A DNA stretch of 64,000 nucleotides from Thereva unica (taxonomy: Eukaryota; Arthropoda; Insecta; Diptera; Therevidae): assembly GCA_949987705.1 (NCBI GenBank), contig OX465283.1, positions 75,153,720 to 75,217,719 on the forward strand, written 5' to 3'. Positions 23,143-34,132 of this stretch are shown piece by piece. Every line of letters starts with the position of its first letter. Within the stretch, counting starts at the first letter, position 1. The position numbers were made by a program, and so were the translations under genes. The notes below the pieces were generated by a model that was not told the DNA's origin, did no database searches, and worked only from the letters and a program-made list of their open reading frames with translations.

Positions 23143-23170
23143 AAAGGCGTTGCACGCGGATTTTTGCTAG
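23143..23170 (+). mobile_element. Helitron-type 3' terminus
   Basis: AAAGGCGTTGCACGCGG is followed by TTTTTGCTAG and then T. It is nearly the same terminus as at 36060-36092. The CTAG end followed by T is the Helitron 3' signature. The 5' partner of this end was not located; the helicase fragment at 16.7-20.9 kb is a candidate for the same element. Confidence 0.55.
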
Positions 23171-24779
23171 TAGCAATTATGTTAAAAAATAGAATTAAGC
23201 ACTTGCAGGCGAAGATGTAGCAATCAATAAATAATTCAACTTGAAGAAATCATCACATATCTATAACATGGCATGTGCTAATCCACTGTACAGTGCGATT
23301 CATCTATCACATTTGAACGAGTGTTGTATGTCTAGAGGCAGTGACGTTTTGTTCAGATTAATTTTTATGTTTGTACATTTATATAAGTGCCACAAAATAA
23401 ACTACTAGGTTAACTTTAGAGCTATTCAAATTACGTAGACCATGTCATCCCTTCCACGTCTTAAGATTAATTATTGCTTTCCTTAGCATCAAAACCTTTT
23501 TGGAACCACTCCTTCTCTACCGCAAAGGATATACAGAAACAAAAACAAATAAACTAAAATACACATATCGAAATAGTATTTTTTTTAAATACTTAAATTT
23601 TTAAAACCGTATTTCTGATGAATTATTATAATATCGTGAACGTTGTGTATATATGTATATACATACCTTAAGTTCTAATTCCGTAGCAGTATTTATACTC
23701 GCATCCAAATAATCAAGCATTTTACATCATGTATAAACAAGAACCATAAATCCTATTACAAGCGGAAACCACTTTAATTAATCTTATCTAATTTCCCTAA
23801 AATCTACCAAGATTTCAATCAAAATTAAAGCAGACATCATTAAACTTAGATCTGGAACAATAAACTAAGTGCAAAAGTCTGCAGAAGGATGCCATTTATC
23901 TTGTACCTTAACACCAAAATATGTCTATTTTCTCGACATTGAATTTGAAGCTTAAGGGTATCACAGCTAGTAGATGGCCTAAAGATTGATAGACCCTTAT
24001 CATAATTCCGATGGGAGGATAGGACCCTTTTTTCTGGTTGATATTTACTCAAAATATGGAAACCTAAAATTAATCACAATACAACTGAGAAATGCTGCGG
24101 TTAAGAGCTCCCGCTCCAGAATTAATCGGCAACATGAATTGGAAGCCGATTACAGCAATCTTTTTCAACTTAATAATCTTCTCAAATTTTCTATGTAATT
24201 TATTTAATGAAATTTTAATCGCTTGTAATAAATTCAAGAACGTTTCTAAGAATGAAATTTTTGTTATTAATGGGTGCAAATACCTTTGTTCAAAGACGGG
24301 ACGTTAATGACGGCTAGAGGCGATGATGGAAGTTACAAAGTGACTGAGGATCCAATCTAAATATTCTAGGTAAATACTAATAAACTTCAATGTTCTGCAG
24401 CAATAAATTGATAAAAATTAATTTGTTTTATAAAAAACTCACCCCACGAGGAAATTTGCTATCACCCGAAAACATTTACGATGAAACTTTTATGTAACGA
24501 AACCAACAAAAGTCATTTCGTTTATGTGGAACGTGTCTGCGGTTGCTGTAATTCCGGAGTATGTTTTTTATGACTTTTGTTTGGTACAAATTCGCCATTT
24601 GCAGTTCTACTCAAATACATACATAGTTGCTAGCCACTTATTTTTAGATTAAATCCTGCTCGAGTGGGCATCCAGGTGGGCTTAGAGGAAAGGAACGAAT
24701 TTTAGTGTCCTTTTTACAAGTTTGTTGAGCCTTTTCGAAAAAAAAGTTACTATCAGAAGAGAGATGAAATTAAACATCT
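23171..24779. other. Non-coding stretch, nothing recognised
   Basis: It is AT-rich, with only short frames (71 codons or fewer) and no family motif. A small TA/GTATA-rich run occurs near 23647-23665. Confidence 0.45.
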
Positions 24780-24792
24780 ACTATTGCTGAAA

Positions 24793-26205
24793 GCATGAAG
24801 TAATAGTGGAAATCTGGAGACGGAAAGACATGCCTGATGAGTGGAACGAGGGCATAGTGTGTCCTTTACACAAAAAAGGAGACCCTCTATCTTGCAGCAA
24901 CTATAGAGGAATAACGCTGTTGAATACAACATACAAAGTGTTCTCACGTGTACTCTATAATAGACTACAACCATGCGTGGAAAGAATACTAGGAGAGTAT
25001 CAATGCGGTTTTCGTCCTGGAAGATCCACAACAGACCAGTTATTTGTACTCAAAGAAACCCTAGAAAAGGCCGTTGAATTTAACATAAACATCCACATGT
25101 TATTCATCGACTACAGATATGCTTACGATAGTGTGAACCGCAAGGAGTTATTTGAGGCTATGGAGCAGCTCGGAATATCAAAACACCTTGTAGAACTGAC
25201 AAAAATCTCGATGAAAGATGCAAGGTGTAAAGTCAGAATTGATGGTGAATTATCCCCACCCCTCAGAACAAATAAAGGATTAAGGCAAGGTGACGCACTC
25301 TCCTGCTTGTTATTCAACGTGGCCCTAGAAAAAGCAGTAAAAGATGCATCGATTAACACATCAGGGTGTATCTTTGACAGATCAGTGCAAATACTAGCCT
25401 TTGCCGACGATATTGCTATCCTTGGAAGATCATTTGAGAGCATGAAGGAGGCCTTTGTAGCACTTGAGCAAGCCGCAAAAAAAATCGGGTTGGAAATAAA
25501 TGAGCACAAAACAAAGTATATGTACACAAAAAACACCAGAAGTAGCAGACAAAATATAACGATCGACACCTACAACATCGAAGCAGTGGATAAATTCGTA
25601 TATCTAGGCACGATTATAACGAAAGGAAATGACACATCGGCCGAAATCAGAAGACGAATAGCACTTGCTAATAAATGCTACTTTGGTCTACGCAAGCACC
25701 TGACGTCTAGAAATATTTCAAGGAAGACAAAATTGGCACTTTACACAACACTAATAAGGCCTGTCCTACTATATGGTTCGGAAGTGTGGACATTGAAAAA
25801 CGCAGACGAAGCATTGGTAGGAAGATTCGAAAGGAAAATCCTTCGTTCGATCTACAAAGGAATACAGGTTGAGGGCGTTTGGAGAAGAAGATACAACTCA
25901 GAGTTGTATGAAATCAGCAAGATTCCAAACGTTGTTAAAGTGATCAAAATAAACAGACTACGATGGATTGGTCATGTACAACGAGGTGGAGAACGAAACC
26001 CGACAAAGATAGTGCTGGAGAAAGCTCCACCAGGAAAACGGAGACCAGGTCGTCCTAAGAAAAGATACATAGATGACGTCGAGGATGACTTGAGACAGTT
26101 GGGCATAAGAAACTGGAGAAGTCGGGCCAGGGATCGAGAATCATGGAGGCAAATGCTGGAGGAAGCCAAGGCCAACAATAGGCTGTGGAGCTCCTGATGA
26201 TGATG
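24793..26205 (+). mobile_element. 5'-truncated RTE-clade LINE, 13-bp target duplication
   Basis: ACTATTGCTGAAA flanks the element at 24780-24792 and 26206-26218. The 3' end is short, without a poly-A tail, and finishes in TGATGATGATG; RTE elements typically end in short tandem repeats like this. The element begins in mid-protein, so it was truncated during insertion. Because the frame is still open and the duplication perfect, the insertion is probably fairly recent. Confidence 0.85.
24806..26197 (+). CDS. RTE reverse transcriptase, C-terminal part, open frame
   Basis: 463 codons are open without a stop. The reverse transcriptase starts in NYRGITLLNTTYKVFSRVLY, with GEYQCGFRPGRSTTDQLF, FIDYRYAYDSVNR, GLRQGDALSCLLFNVALEKA and the catalytic FADDIAIL in order (residues about 32-202). 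The typical thumb follows (FVYLGTIITKGNDTSAEI, then LYGSEVWTLK and NRLRWIGHVQR). The C-terminal PGKRRPGRPKKRYIDDVEDD and WRQMLEEAKA are typical of RTE proteins. The endonuclease half is absent because of 5' truncation, and the nominal start is a GTG, not a true initiator. The protein could not retrotranspose by itself. Confidence 0.85.
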   Translation: MEIWRRKDMPDEWNEGIVCPLHKKGDPLSCSNYRGITLLNTTYKVFSRVLYNRLQPCVERILGEYQCGFRPGRSTTDQLFVLKETLEKAVEFNINIHMLFIDYRYAYDSVNRKELFEAMEQLGISKHLVELTKISMKDARCKVRIDGELSPPLRTNKGLRQGDALSCLLFNVALEKAVKDASINTSGCIFDRSVQILAFADDIAILGRSFESMKEAFVALEQAAKKIGLEINEHKTKYMYTKNTRSSRQNITIDTYNIEAVDKFVYLGTIITKGNDTSAEIRRRIALANKCYFGLRKHLTSRNISRKTKLALYTTLIRPVLLYGSEVWTLKNADEALVGRFERKILRSIYKGIQVEGVWRRRYNSELYEISKIPNVVKVIKINRLRWIGHVQRGGERNPTKIVLEKAPPGKRRPGRPKKRYIDDVEDDLRQLGIRNWRSRARDRESWRQMLEEAKANNRLWSS

Positions 26206-26289
26206 ACTATTGCTGAAAAATAATTAATTTGGATTTGTTTATTAATTGTGGTGTCGAGCAGTTGTGTTATTAAGGACATCTCAGACTTC

Positions 26290-26900
26290 TTCTTAATTTT
26301 TTATGTGGAGTTCTCAGGTCGCGCCATGGTGCAACGTCTACATAGTAGTGAGATTACTTCGAACAGGTTTGAAGTTATGAGAAGGCAGAAGGATCTTCTT
26401 CAGTATCCCATTTACCTAAAAAAGTAATAACCCTGGGTTTGAACTGTAGATCTTGTGGGAGTTCTGAAATACTGGCTGCGAAATATTTCCTATCGTCATG
26501 TTCTTATATTTAGAGTAACGAGTCCCTGTCTGTAGGTTGCTTGGAGAGGCCTTGAGCCGAGCACGCAAAACTGATGTTGCGGGTATAAGATTGCTGTGGA
26601 AACAGGAGGGCGTTTATATTGGTAGAAAAAGTACTATGTCATGTTTGCGACATTCCTACGGTGGTTTAAAGGATGGATGGTGAAGCAAATATCGTACTAA
26701 AGTCGATTTCTGGGTGCGAGAGCTGTATAGCTATTGGATTCCGAGATTAGTTTACCGTGATCCGAGATATGGCAGCACCAGAAATGCCATTATAAGTTAA
26801 CTGACAACTAATTTTATCACTTCCCGTAAATCAACGTTAGAGACCATAGCCGATGATGCCATATCCGGTACTGCCACACCTGAGACCACATCTTATTACG
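26290..26900 (-). pseudogene. Decayed CR1/Jockey-type LINE 3' fragment
   Basis: Words such as GACATTCCTACGGTGGTTTAAAGG near 26649 and GGAGTTCTGAAATACTGGC near 26458 parallel the C-terminal coding part of the LINE at 36.4-36.9 kb and the tail at 50.35-50.4 kb. The minus-strand translation has several stops. Limits are approximate. Confidence 0.4.
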
Positions 26901-27480
26901 TCATTTCCGGTAAAGTGGTCTCGGAACCCCATAGCTATACTACTGCCCAGCTCGTATGAATTAGTTGTATTCCATCAATATAAGAGGAATTTTTGTTTCT
27001 TTAGCAAAGTTCATTATGCTACTGATGTTGTACTGTTGTTTTATAGCGACCATTCCAACTTTATTTAGAAATGCTTTCTAGAATACCACATCCAGAACAA
27101 TAGCTGCGTTTTTTTTACACTGTGATCCAGATCAGATCAATCGAGCATAAAAGAATAGAGTTGATTTTTGTTGTGTTCTCTCACAATTTATATCAGTCTC
27201 TAAAACTTATTAAAAATATTTCTGCTTTAAAAGCAATTTATTTATAAAAATGCTTAATTGACTTCCAAAATTAATAAAAGGCAGCTTTCAATAATTGTTC
27301 TAAATAAAGTTATGAAATTTTGCAGAGCTACCAACTCACATGATTAAAGAAAACAGAACAAAATTATAAAAGCTCTGGATTTCCAATGAGATGTGGCTTC
27401 GATATTGGATAAGGTTGTCACACAAGCTATTTTCGTATCACAGATTTTGATCCAAATCTTTTTTTGGATCAAGTTGTTGT
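26901..27480. other. Non-coding stretch, nothing recognised
   Basis: Short accidental frames only. No repeat shared with the rest of the window was noticed. Confidence 0.4.
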
Positions 27481-27499
27481 TGTTGGTTTACTTGAAAGT

Positions 27500-28700
27500 T
27501 AATGATCTCAGTGGGATCACGGCAGCGCTGGCCCTAGCCCTTGTTGAGGGCTGAGCGAGATTGTCGTTCGGCGCCCTTTCGTCGACGCTTTCACTTCACA
27601 TAAATCGACTTTCAGTTGTCCTAGATCCCATTTCTTTCCGGGATTATATCTCCCCTTTTGTAAGCCTTTATGGGCTAGGGGCTCATTTGGTTTAAGGGTC
27701 ACAGCCCCGCCTGTAGCAACAATAGAGGAAGATTGTCTACTCAGAGCTGCTTCCCCGACGTTTCGCCAACAGCACCACCTTCTTTGGAGGCTATTTGGTT
27801 GTTTGTATTGTATGGTTGGGCATTAAGGCTTGCCCAAGTTAGTAAGGTTGAGATCGTGCAGAGTCACCTTCTCGTTAAAAAAGGCTTTTCCTACTGTATC
27901 ACCCAAAAATTGCAGTGTTCACCATCATCAAAGTCACCTATATGGATTTTATGCGGTGCACTTTGTGGAGAGTTCTCCCTTTATTTTCGACTCCTATCCT
28001 TTTCAACATAATGCCAGTGGGTCCTCTGTTGCTGCTGGTAAGTACCCGATTACAAAATGGCTGCGCGGCAGCTTTATCCCGTCTACAGCAATAAGGCCTG
28101 CTCCTACCATGGCTTAAGGCGGCCCATCATAGGAGGCGCACCGACCCCTAGGGACCTGGGCTGTTCTGAGCCCTGGGCCAATTCGGCTATCGCCTCCAGA
28201 AGACTTCCTTGCACGGTAACTAATTGTTTCGTGGTCAGAAGAATCTCCAGATTGTTGGTCGCAAGCACGCCCATTCTGACACTTTCTGCTATTTGACAGA
28301 AGGTCAGCTTTGGAGTCGTTCTAGACTTCATTAAGGGTGCGTCCAACTTTTCTGAAGGCTTTTCAAACTGTATGGCCAAAGCCTTCGCCCTTTTCGCCAG
28401 GTTATTATCCCCTCAGAAAATCCAGAGGATCCAACCTTCTTCTTATTAAGAAAATCGGTATCTCTTTCTTCCCCGGGGAAACACAGACCCTACCAGCCTC
28501 TACACGGGAGTAGCAAACTTCCAGATATCGCGTAAAACGTTTTCGCGCTGCGCCACCGATTAGGTGCCCTTACTTTCGCAGGAGATCTAAGGTGATCTCC
28601 CAATGAAGGGACACATTCGACACCTTGATGCATGGATCCAAAAATATCTAACTGGCCTTGTAGGTCGTCCTTTTCGGAGCTGTGGGAGCCCCAGAAATGT
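27500..28700 (-). other. Degenerate, GC-richer block of unknown identity
   Basis: This 1.2-kb block has a higher GC content than its surroundings and minus-strand frames that read like decayed coding sequence. Examples are KLTFCQIAESVRMGVLATNN followed by LEILLTTKQLVTVQGSLLEA at 28104-28379, and GRYNPGKKWDLGQLKVDL at 27517-27702. I do not recognise the family. A gag-like ORF1 of a retroelement is one possibility. Frames change between the pieces, so no intact protein exists. Confidence 0.3.
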
Positions 28701-30450
28701 TTGGAGCGTTAAGAAGTGCTCCATCTTCCAAAGTTTTTTTTAAGGAGTTTCTATATTGATACCGCAAGCTGGGCGAGAAAGGACGGTCGCCCATGGTAGA
28801 GCTCCGTGTCACCATAATTCAAACCCAAGTTCGCCTGGCATCCGAAGCCCATCGTTAGTAGTACATTCACGCAGTACCATTCATGACTTCAGCACGATTG
28901 TTTACACATTAGGATTGCGGTTTTTATCAAGTTTAGATCCGCCTTATTTAGTCTGCTCCATGGACCTCGAGCAGGATATGGCCTAAGGCCATGTACGATC
29001 GGTCTTGGAGCCAAAGCTCCCTGATTTTGCCGTGTTCGAGTCGTATTGATGAGTACATAGACTTGGCTAACTACAAACAACACCCTCAAAAAGTGTCATC
29101 AAAATTTTATTTTTTGCTCGAAATTTCGTTTTTCGCATTCCTTTTGGCGCCACTTACCACCTGGCGCCTAGAGCGACCGCTCTACTCGCTGTACCCCAAG
29201 GCCGGATCACAGTGTAAAAGGAACGCGGCTAATATTAAAGAGTGATTTTGAAAAAAAAAAAGCACTCTTTTTTACTTCAGAAGCGTGTCATATGCAGGCA
29301 GAAGGTTGCAGTTTTGCAGCACTCTGCATCTTGTTATCTACATTTTTATAACACTTACCTCTGTCCAAGACCTTGGAGATATATCTAGAGGAACCAAAAC
29401 ATAATAGAAGCAATTACTATTAGACAGTAGTCAGAGTATGGGCTGCTTCACTTTTTTTTTAAAACATCAAATTTAACAACAACCTCGTAATATTGATTCT
29501 TGATCTAAGTTTAATGATGTCTGATAAACTGACTTTGACTTTTTGCAACACTAAAAGGTATCTTTTGTCCAAGTTTCAGCTTCATAGAATTTTTTTTGTC
29601 GAAGACAAAAATTAAAAACCCAAAAACCGGGTTTCCGCCATTTTCGCGAATTTTTTGAGGTTAGGGTTTCCTCGATAGGATGTACAGTTTAGCCAGAAAT
29701 CACGAAAACTGTCTTCAGCCCCTGAAAACCCCCCAATTCCACCCCGGGTAGCCGCTATCGGTTCGATTTATTTTTCCCTCTTTAGTCCAGTAAAAGAGTG
29801 CAAAAAAGGTTTTATACTCCCAAGCAACCCCCCTACACAAAGAAAAAAAAACCTTGCTGTTTTCATAAAGTGCACAGCGAAAGTATTATTTGACTGGACT
29901 ACATTTACAAGAGCTTGTTCGACAATACCCCGCTGTCAGATTGCTGTAACGATTTTTTTTTTTTTTTTTTTTTTTTTTTTCATTTTTATAACTATTTCTA
30001 CTGGACTTCATATCAAGTAGACGCCGCGCCGTAAGCTTTAAAACATGGTACGCCACTTCAGGCTCCAACAACATATACCAGAACTGCTTGTTGCTTGTCC
30101 GCAACAAAGGTGCCTTTATATCAATTTCGTTGACTGTACCCGTCCTGAATAATATTTCAATACCTTCTTTCGTTTACAATTACGAAAATTAATTTCTATT
30201 AAACTAAAATTAATAACAAATGATTACTCAATTTTAGTCGTTCAGTGACGTTATTGATTTAGTCATAACAAGAAGCGCACTGAGGGTGGGGCAACCGGGG
30301 CAATTTTCACCGGGTTCCGTCGTCGAGCGGGCCCCCAACAATGGGAAGACTATTTTCTGACATGTAGTTTTACATGAGTTCTAATCGATTCAAGGCTTTT
30401 GTAAAAACGCTATCAATACTTTTTTGAAAGACTAGAGTCTCAGGAAAGGC
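28701..30450. other. Non-coding stretch with a long poly-T run
   Basis: No gene was recognised. A near-uninterrupted T run spans about 29950-29979 and may be the poly-A tail of a minus-strand retroposon, but no body was identified. A short GC-rich piece with GGGGCAACCGGGGCAATTTTCACC lies near 30290. Confidence 0.4.
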
Positions 30451-30689
30451 TGTTTTCTTCAATGTCGAACAGCAGCTCTAGTCGGGGAGGAAGGAACTGC
30501 CACAACCTACCCGCGATATTTTTATTCCACCTACTCCCAACCATTATTATCTCGAATTTGACATCGGGCATCGAGAAACAACTCCCTGGAGTGTTATGCT
30601 TCCTGAAACGAGTTGAATCTCATCAACCAACCGATGACATGCGCTTCTGTGGAGCGGGGAAGGGCTAAGGAAGGCTATGACAAGAGGAA

Positions 30690-30835
30690 TCAGGAATGTA
30701 AAGAGGGAAGGAGAAAGAAGGAAAGTTATGTAGGTGGGAAAGTGGAAAAGGCGAAGGACCGTGGGGTTGCCCGGGATTCGAACCCAGGACCTCCGGGATG
30801 GTAGCCAGACGCCTTAAGCTATCGAAGCATAGAAT
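30690..30835 (-). mobile_element. tRNA-derived SINE head (or tRNA pseudogene)
   Basis: On the minus strand the order is an A-box-like TAGCTTAAGGCG, then about 25 bases on the B box GGGTTCGAATCCC, followed by GGGCAACCCCACGG. Box spacing fits a pol III promoter of tRNA origin. The cloverleaf is not complete enough for a functional tRNA, so a SINE 5' head is more likely. The body would extend leftward, perhaps to about 30450, with a pyrimidine-rich segment. Confidence 0.5.
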
Positions 30836-30839
30836 GGTC

Positions 30840-31340
30840 AATATTCTTCGTATTTTTTGTAATTGGGGAGGGGACCTCCAATTATATTTTGCCTGGGCCC
30901 TCAGAGCTCTGTGCGCCCCTGGCCATAATTAAAATAATCACTTATTTGTTACTTGGATTCGTCAATCGATTGAAAATATTAATGACTAAGCTAAACGCTG
31001 GGGAAAGGTTTTGCGAAAAGTTTTATATTGATCTACATCAGGCTTGATCTTGGTGCGAGCATTTTAGGAGTATGTTGAAAAAGATAAAGAAAAGAATCGC
31101 AAAATCCCACGATTATGACAAATATCAAAATAAGAAATGTTAAATTTAGCAAGTTCAGTCTAGCAGACTTAATCATGAATTAAACGGCTGGCCAGAAGAT
31201 GTGAGAAATCTTTTTTGTGAGATCAGAGAAAACAGATGTATGTGTATATGTAGTTGTCTTATCGGGGATAATAGCAGCCCTTTATAACTGCCCTGACGAA
31301 CAAATTTTGTTCATACGGTATATCTTCTTGCTGGCATCTA
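30840..31340. other. Non-coding stretch, nothing recognised
   Basis: It contains a fragment ending in GAGCTCTGTGCGCCCCTGGCC (about 30900-30922) that resembles a degenerate hAT-MITE end. No gene was seen. Confidence 0.35.
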
Positions 31341-31973
31341 CCCGATTAAAAATGAAATTCGCCCGCAGCTAGCACGCAGCTGGCATGCACTAGCCCGCAC
31401 GGCGCCCACAGCTAGCATGCACGCCTGAAGACTAGCCCGCAGCTAGCATGCAGCTGGCACGCACGAATATTATAAATCACGAGTAAACATGAAATTCGCC
31501 CGCAGCTAGCACGCAGCTAGCATGCACTAGCCCGCACGGCGCCCGCAGCTAGCATGCACGCCTGAGTGAAAATAACACTAGCCCGCAGCTAGCATGCAGC
31601 TGGTACGCACGAAACTCAAATTTAAAATGAAAGAAAAAAATTTTTTTTCGTAGAATAAAAATTCTACGCCTCTTAAAAAAGATGGAGAAGAGTATTATAT
31701 ATGTATGTAAAGTCGTCATCAGGCACATTTTGAGATTTTCGTGCGTGTGGCGGGAGAGTGGATACCTGTGGCGGGAGAGTGCATCCCTCTAGCGAACAAA
31801 TTTTTAGATTTTCGTGCGTGTGGCGGGAGCGTGTATCCCTGTGGCGGGAGCGTGCGTACCTGTGGCGGGAGAGTACGTACTTTTGTGGCGTGCCTGTTTG
31901 TTCGCTATGCGTGCTAGCTGCGGGCGCGTGCGTGCTAGTAAGGAAATTAACCATGAAATTATTTTTAATCGGG
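31341..31973. mobile_element. 633-bp inverted-terminal element with GCTAGC microrepeats, copy 1
   Basis: It begins CCCGATTAAAAAT and ends ATTTTTAATCGGG. The 5' half contains two direct sub-blocks of about 145 bp (starting near 31355 and 31495) made of repeated CCGCAGCTAGCAYGCAGCTGG words. The 3' half has GTGGCGGGAGNGTG repeated about five times and ends with the complement of the 5' words (CGTGCTAGCTGCGGGCG). A hairpin CGTAGAAT/ATTCTACG lies in the middle. Open frames in it are artefacts of the repeats. Flanks read TA on both sides, compatible with a 2-bp TA duplication. A near-identical copy lies at 33248-33881. Confidence 0.75.
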
Positions 31974-33247
31974 TAAAAATAGTTTTGTACAAGCTATTTG
32001 GTCGTTAAATATGTACAAACATATTTGTATTCTAGTTTTTGGTGTAAAGCTTTTTGACACAAATGTAGTCAGCTTAACTCGTTTCAGTATTTGCAAATAT
32101 TGTGTTAAGAAAAGTTTTAAAGCTGCTTTGGCATTAGTCTGCCGCGTACATTTATTTTTTTCAGTAAATAAAACTCTTGGGTAATTTAAAGAACTACTAA
32201 CCACAACCTTTTATTTTCACTAATACAAACCAATGTTCTTAATCACCAGAAACTGAGGTAATGTAGATAAGTATGAGTATCAAGGAAAAGGTGAATTGTC
32301 TCAAGATTGCCTTACTGCCAGAGTAAACCCATTTCCTACCAGGCATATAGCCCTTTAGTATGCTCATTAAACATAAGAACCCTTTGTACTATTCCACTCC
32401 GGATCCCTATTCTGTAGCTCCTTTAGTCCATTTTATGATTATCGACCGACCATTCCTGCAGGAACAATTCAAAATCAAGAAGAGCATAACCTGCAAAGTT
32501 TCCTGTGGGGAACGTTTAAAAAAAAATATAAAAAAAATGTCTGAGGGACTTTTTCCATCTTGGCAGAAATGCGTTTTTTGCTCATGTTACATAATTTAAC
32601 TGAATCTTAGTAGGGGATCTTCCTTCCAACATTTGCATCACGCTCTCATACAGTGAAACCTCATTTTCTTATAGCGCTAGGAAATGGGAAGGATGGGGTA
32701 CAAAGGGCGAAGAGTGTGTGCAATAGTTCACATACACTCGGCCTTACTGTGCTTTGCTTGGCATATGTTTGGTACGTTGTCGCTCAGACTTTGCTTTATC
32801 TCGTTATACGGATATAAATTCACAATTAGAAGTGAATTATTTCAGATTTTTCTTATGGCTGAGTGCTTAGAATACCAAAGAGGATGGTCCATTAAATACG
32901 TGTTTGAGTTTGATATTTTTTTCGTCTAGACTGGTATGAGAAAAGACATGAGACTAGCACGAACGATTTGAAATACAGGCAATACATCGTACCAAGTTAG
33001 AACCAACATCGTTTCACTACCACCCTCCCGAGTATGAGAGTCAAACAACACTCGAAAAGCAGCAAAGAGACCCATTCTAAAGGCCCGTGGAGACGCTAAA
33101 ACATGGTACGAGTAAACATGGTACAGGGACCATGTTCGAGGTGATGTTAGCCGTGTACGGCCCGGTACGCGTACCAGTTTTTTAGTCCGACCAACGATCC
33201 GACTAAAATCAAAACTGGTTTGATTTCCGTCGATGTTCGTGGGCGGA
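31974..33247. other. Non-coding spacer between the twin elements
   Basis: No gene was recognised. A compact palindrome, GGTACGCGTACC, occurs near 33165. Frames of 81 codons or fewer show no family motif. Confidence 0.4.
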
Positions 33248-33881
33248 CCCGATTAAAAATGAAATTCGCCCGCAGCTAGCACGCAGCTGGCATGCACTAG
33301 CCCGCACGGCGCCCACAGCTAGCATGCACGCCTGAAGACTAGCACGCAGCTAGCATGCAGCTGGCACGCACGAATATTATAAATCACGAGTAAAAATGAA
33401 TTTCGCCCGCAGCTAGCACGCAGCTGGCATGCACTAGCCCGCACGGCGCCCGCAGCTAGCATGCACGCCTGAGTGAAAATAACACTAGCCCGCAGCTAGC
33501 ATGCAGCTGGTACGCACGAAACTCAAATTTAAAATGAAAGAAAAAATTTTTTTTTCGTAGAATAAAAATTCTACGCCTCTTAAAAAAGATGGAGAAGAGT
33601 ATTATATATGTATGTAAAGTCGTCATCAGGCACATTTTGAGATTTTCATGCGTGTGGCGGGAGAGTGGATACCTGTGGCGGGAGAGTGCATCCCTCTAGC
33701 GAACAAATTTTTAGATTTTCGTGCCAGTGGCGGGAGCGTGTATCCCTGTGGCGGGAGCGTGCGTACCTGTGGCGGGAGAGTACGTACTTTTGTGGCGTGC
33801 CTGTTTGTTCGCTATGCGTGCTAGCTGCGGGCGCGTGCGTGCTAGTAAGGAAATTAAACCATGAAATTATTTTTAATCGGG
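33248..33881. mobile_element. 634-bp inverted-terminal element, copy 2
   Basis: It has the same termini (CCCGATTAAAAAT / ATTTTTAATCGGG), orientation and internal block order as 31341-31973. Only scattered differences were seen, for example CGTGCCAGTGGCGGG here against CGTGCGTGTGGCGGG there. The flanks are GGA on the left and GAG on the right, so a TA duplication is not seen at this copy. Confidence 0.75.
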
Positions 33882-34132
33882 GAGTTGTGGATGTAAGAAG
33901 ATCCCCGATCTGGTAATCGTGCCAAGGGTAGTGTGATATCGTCGAACCCTCGGAAGACAGCGTCGATAGAGTGCGCTTTGGCCCGAGTTAATTTAATTGA
34001 GTTAGGCATGTTAACAACGGCATAAACCGCGTTTTTGAGCGCTCTTAGGTAAATTATTTCTGCTTTTGAGCTTAGCTAAAATGTAGCGCAGCTCAAAACT
34101 GTCAAAAAGGATTGAACTTATAAACTCGCAAA

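Noticed and set aside
29950..29979. Poly-T run as proof of a minus-strand retroposon
   Set aside because: No body or target duplication could be recognised next to it.
31758..33916. Cysteine-rich frames in the twin elements that might be toxins or secreted peptides
   Set aside because: The cysteines come from repeated GTGGCGGGAG words; frames differ between strands and have no signal peptide.
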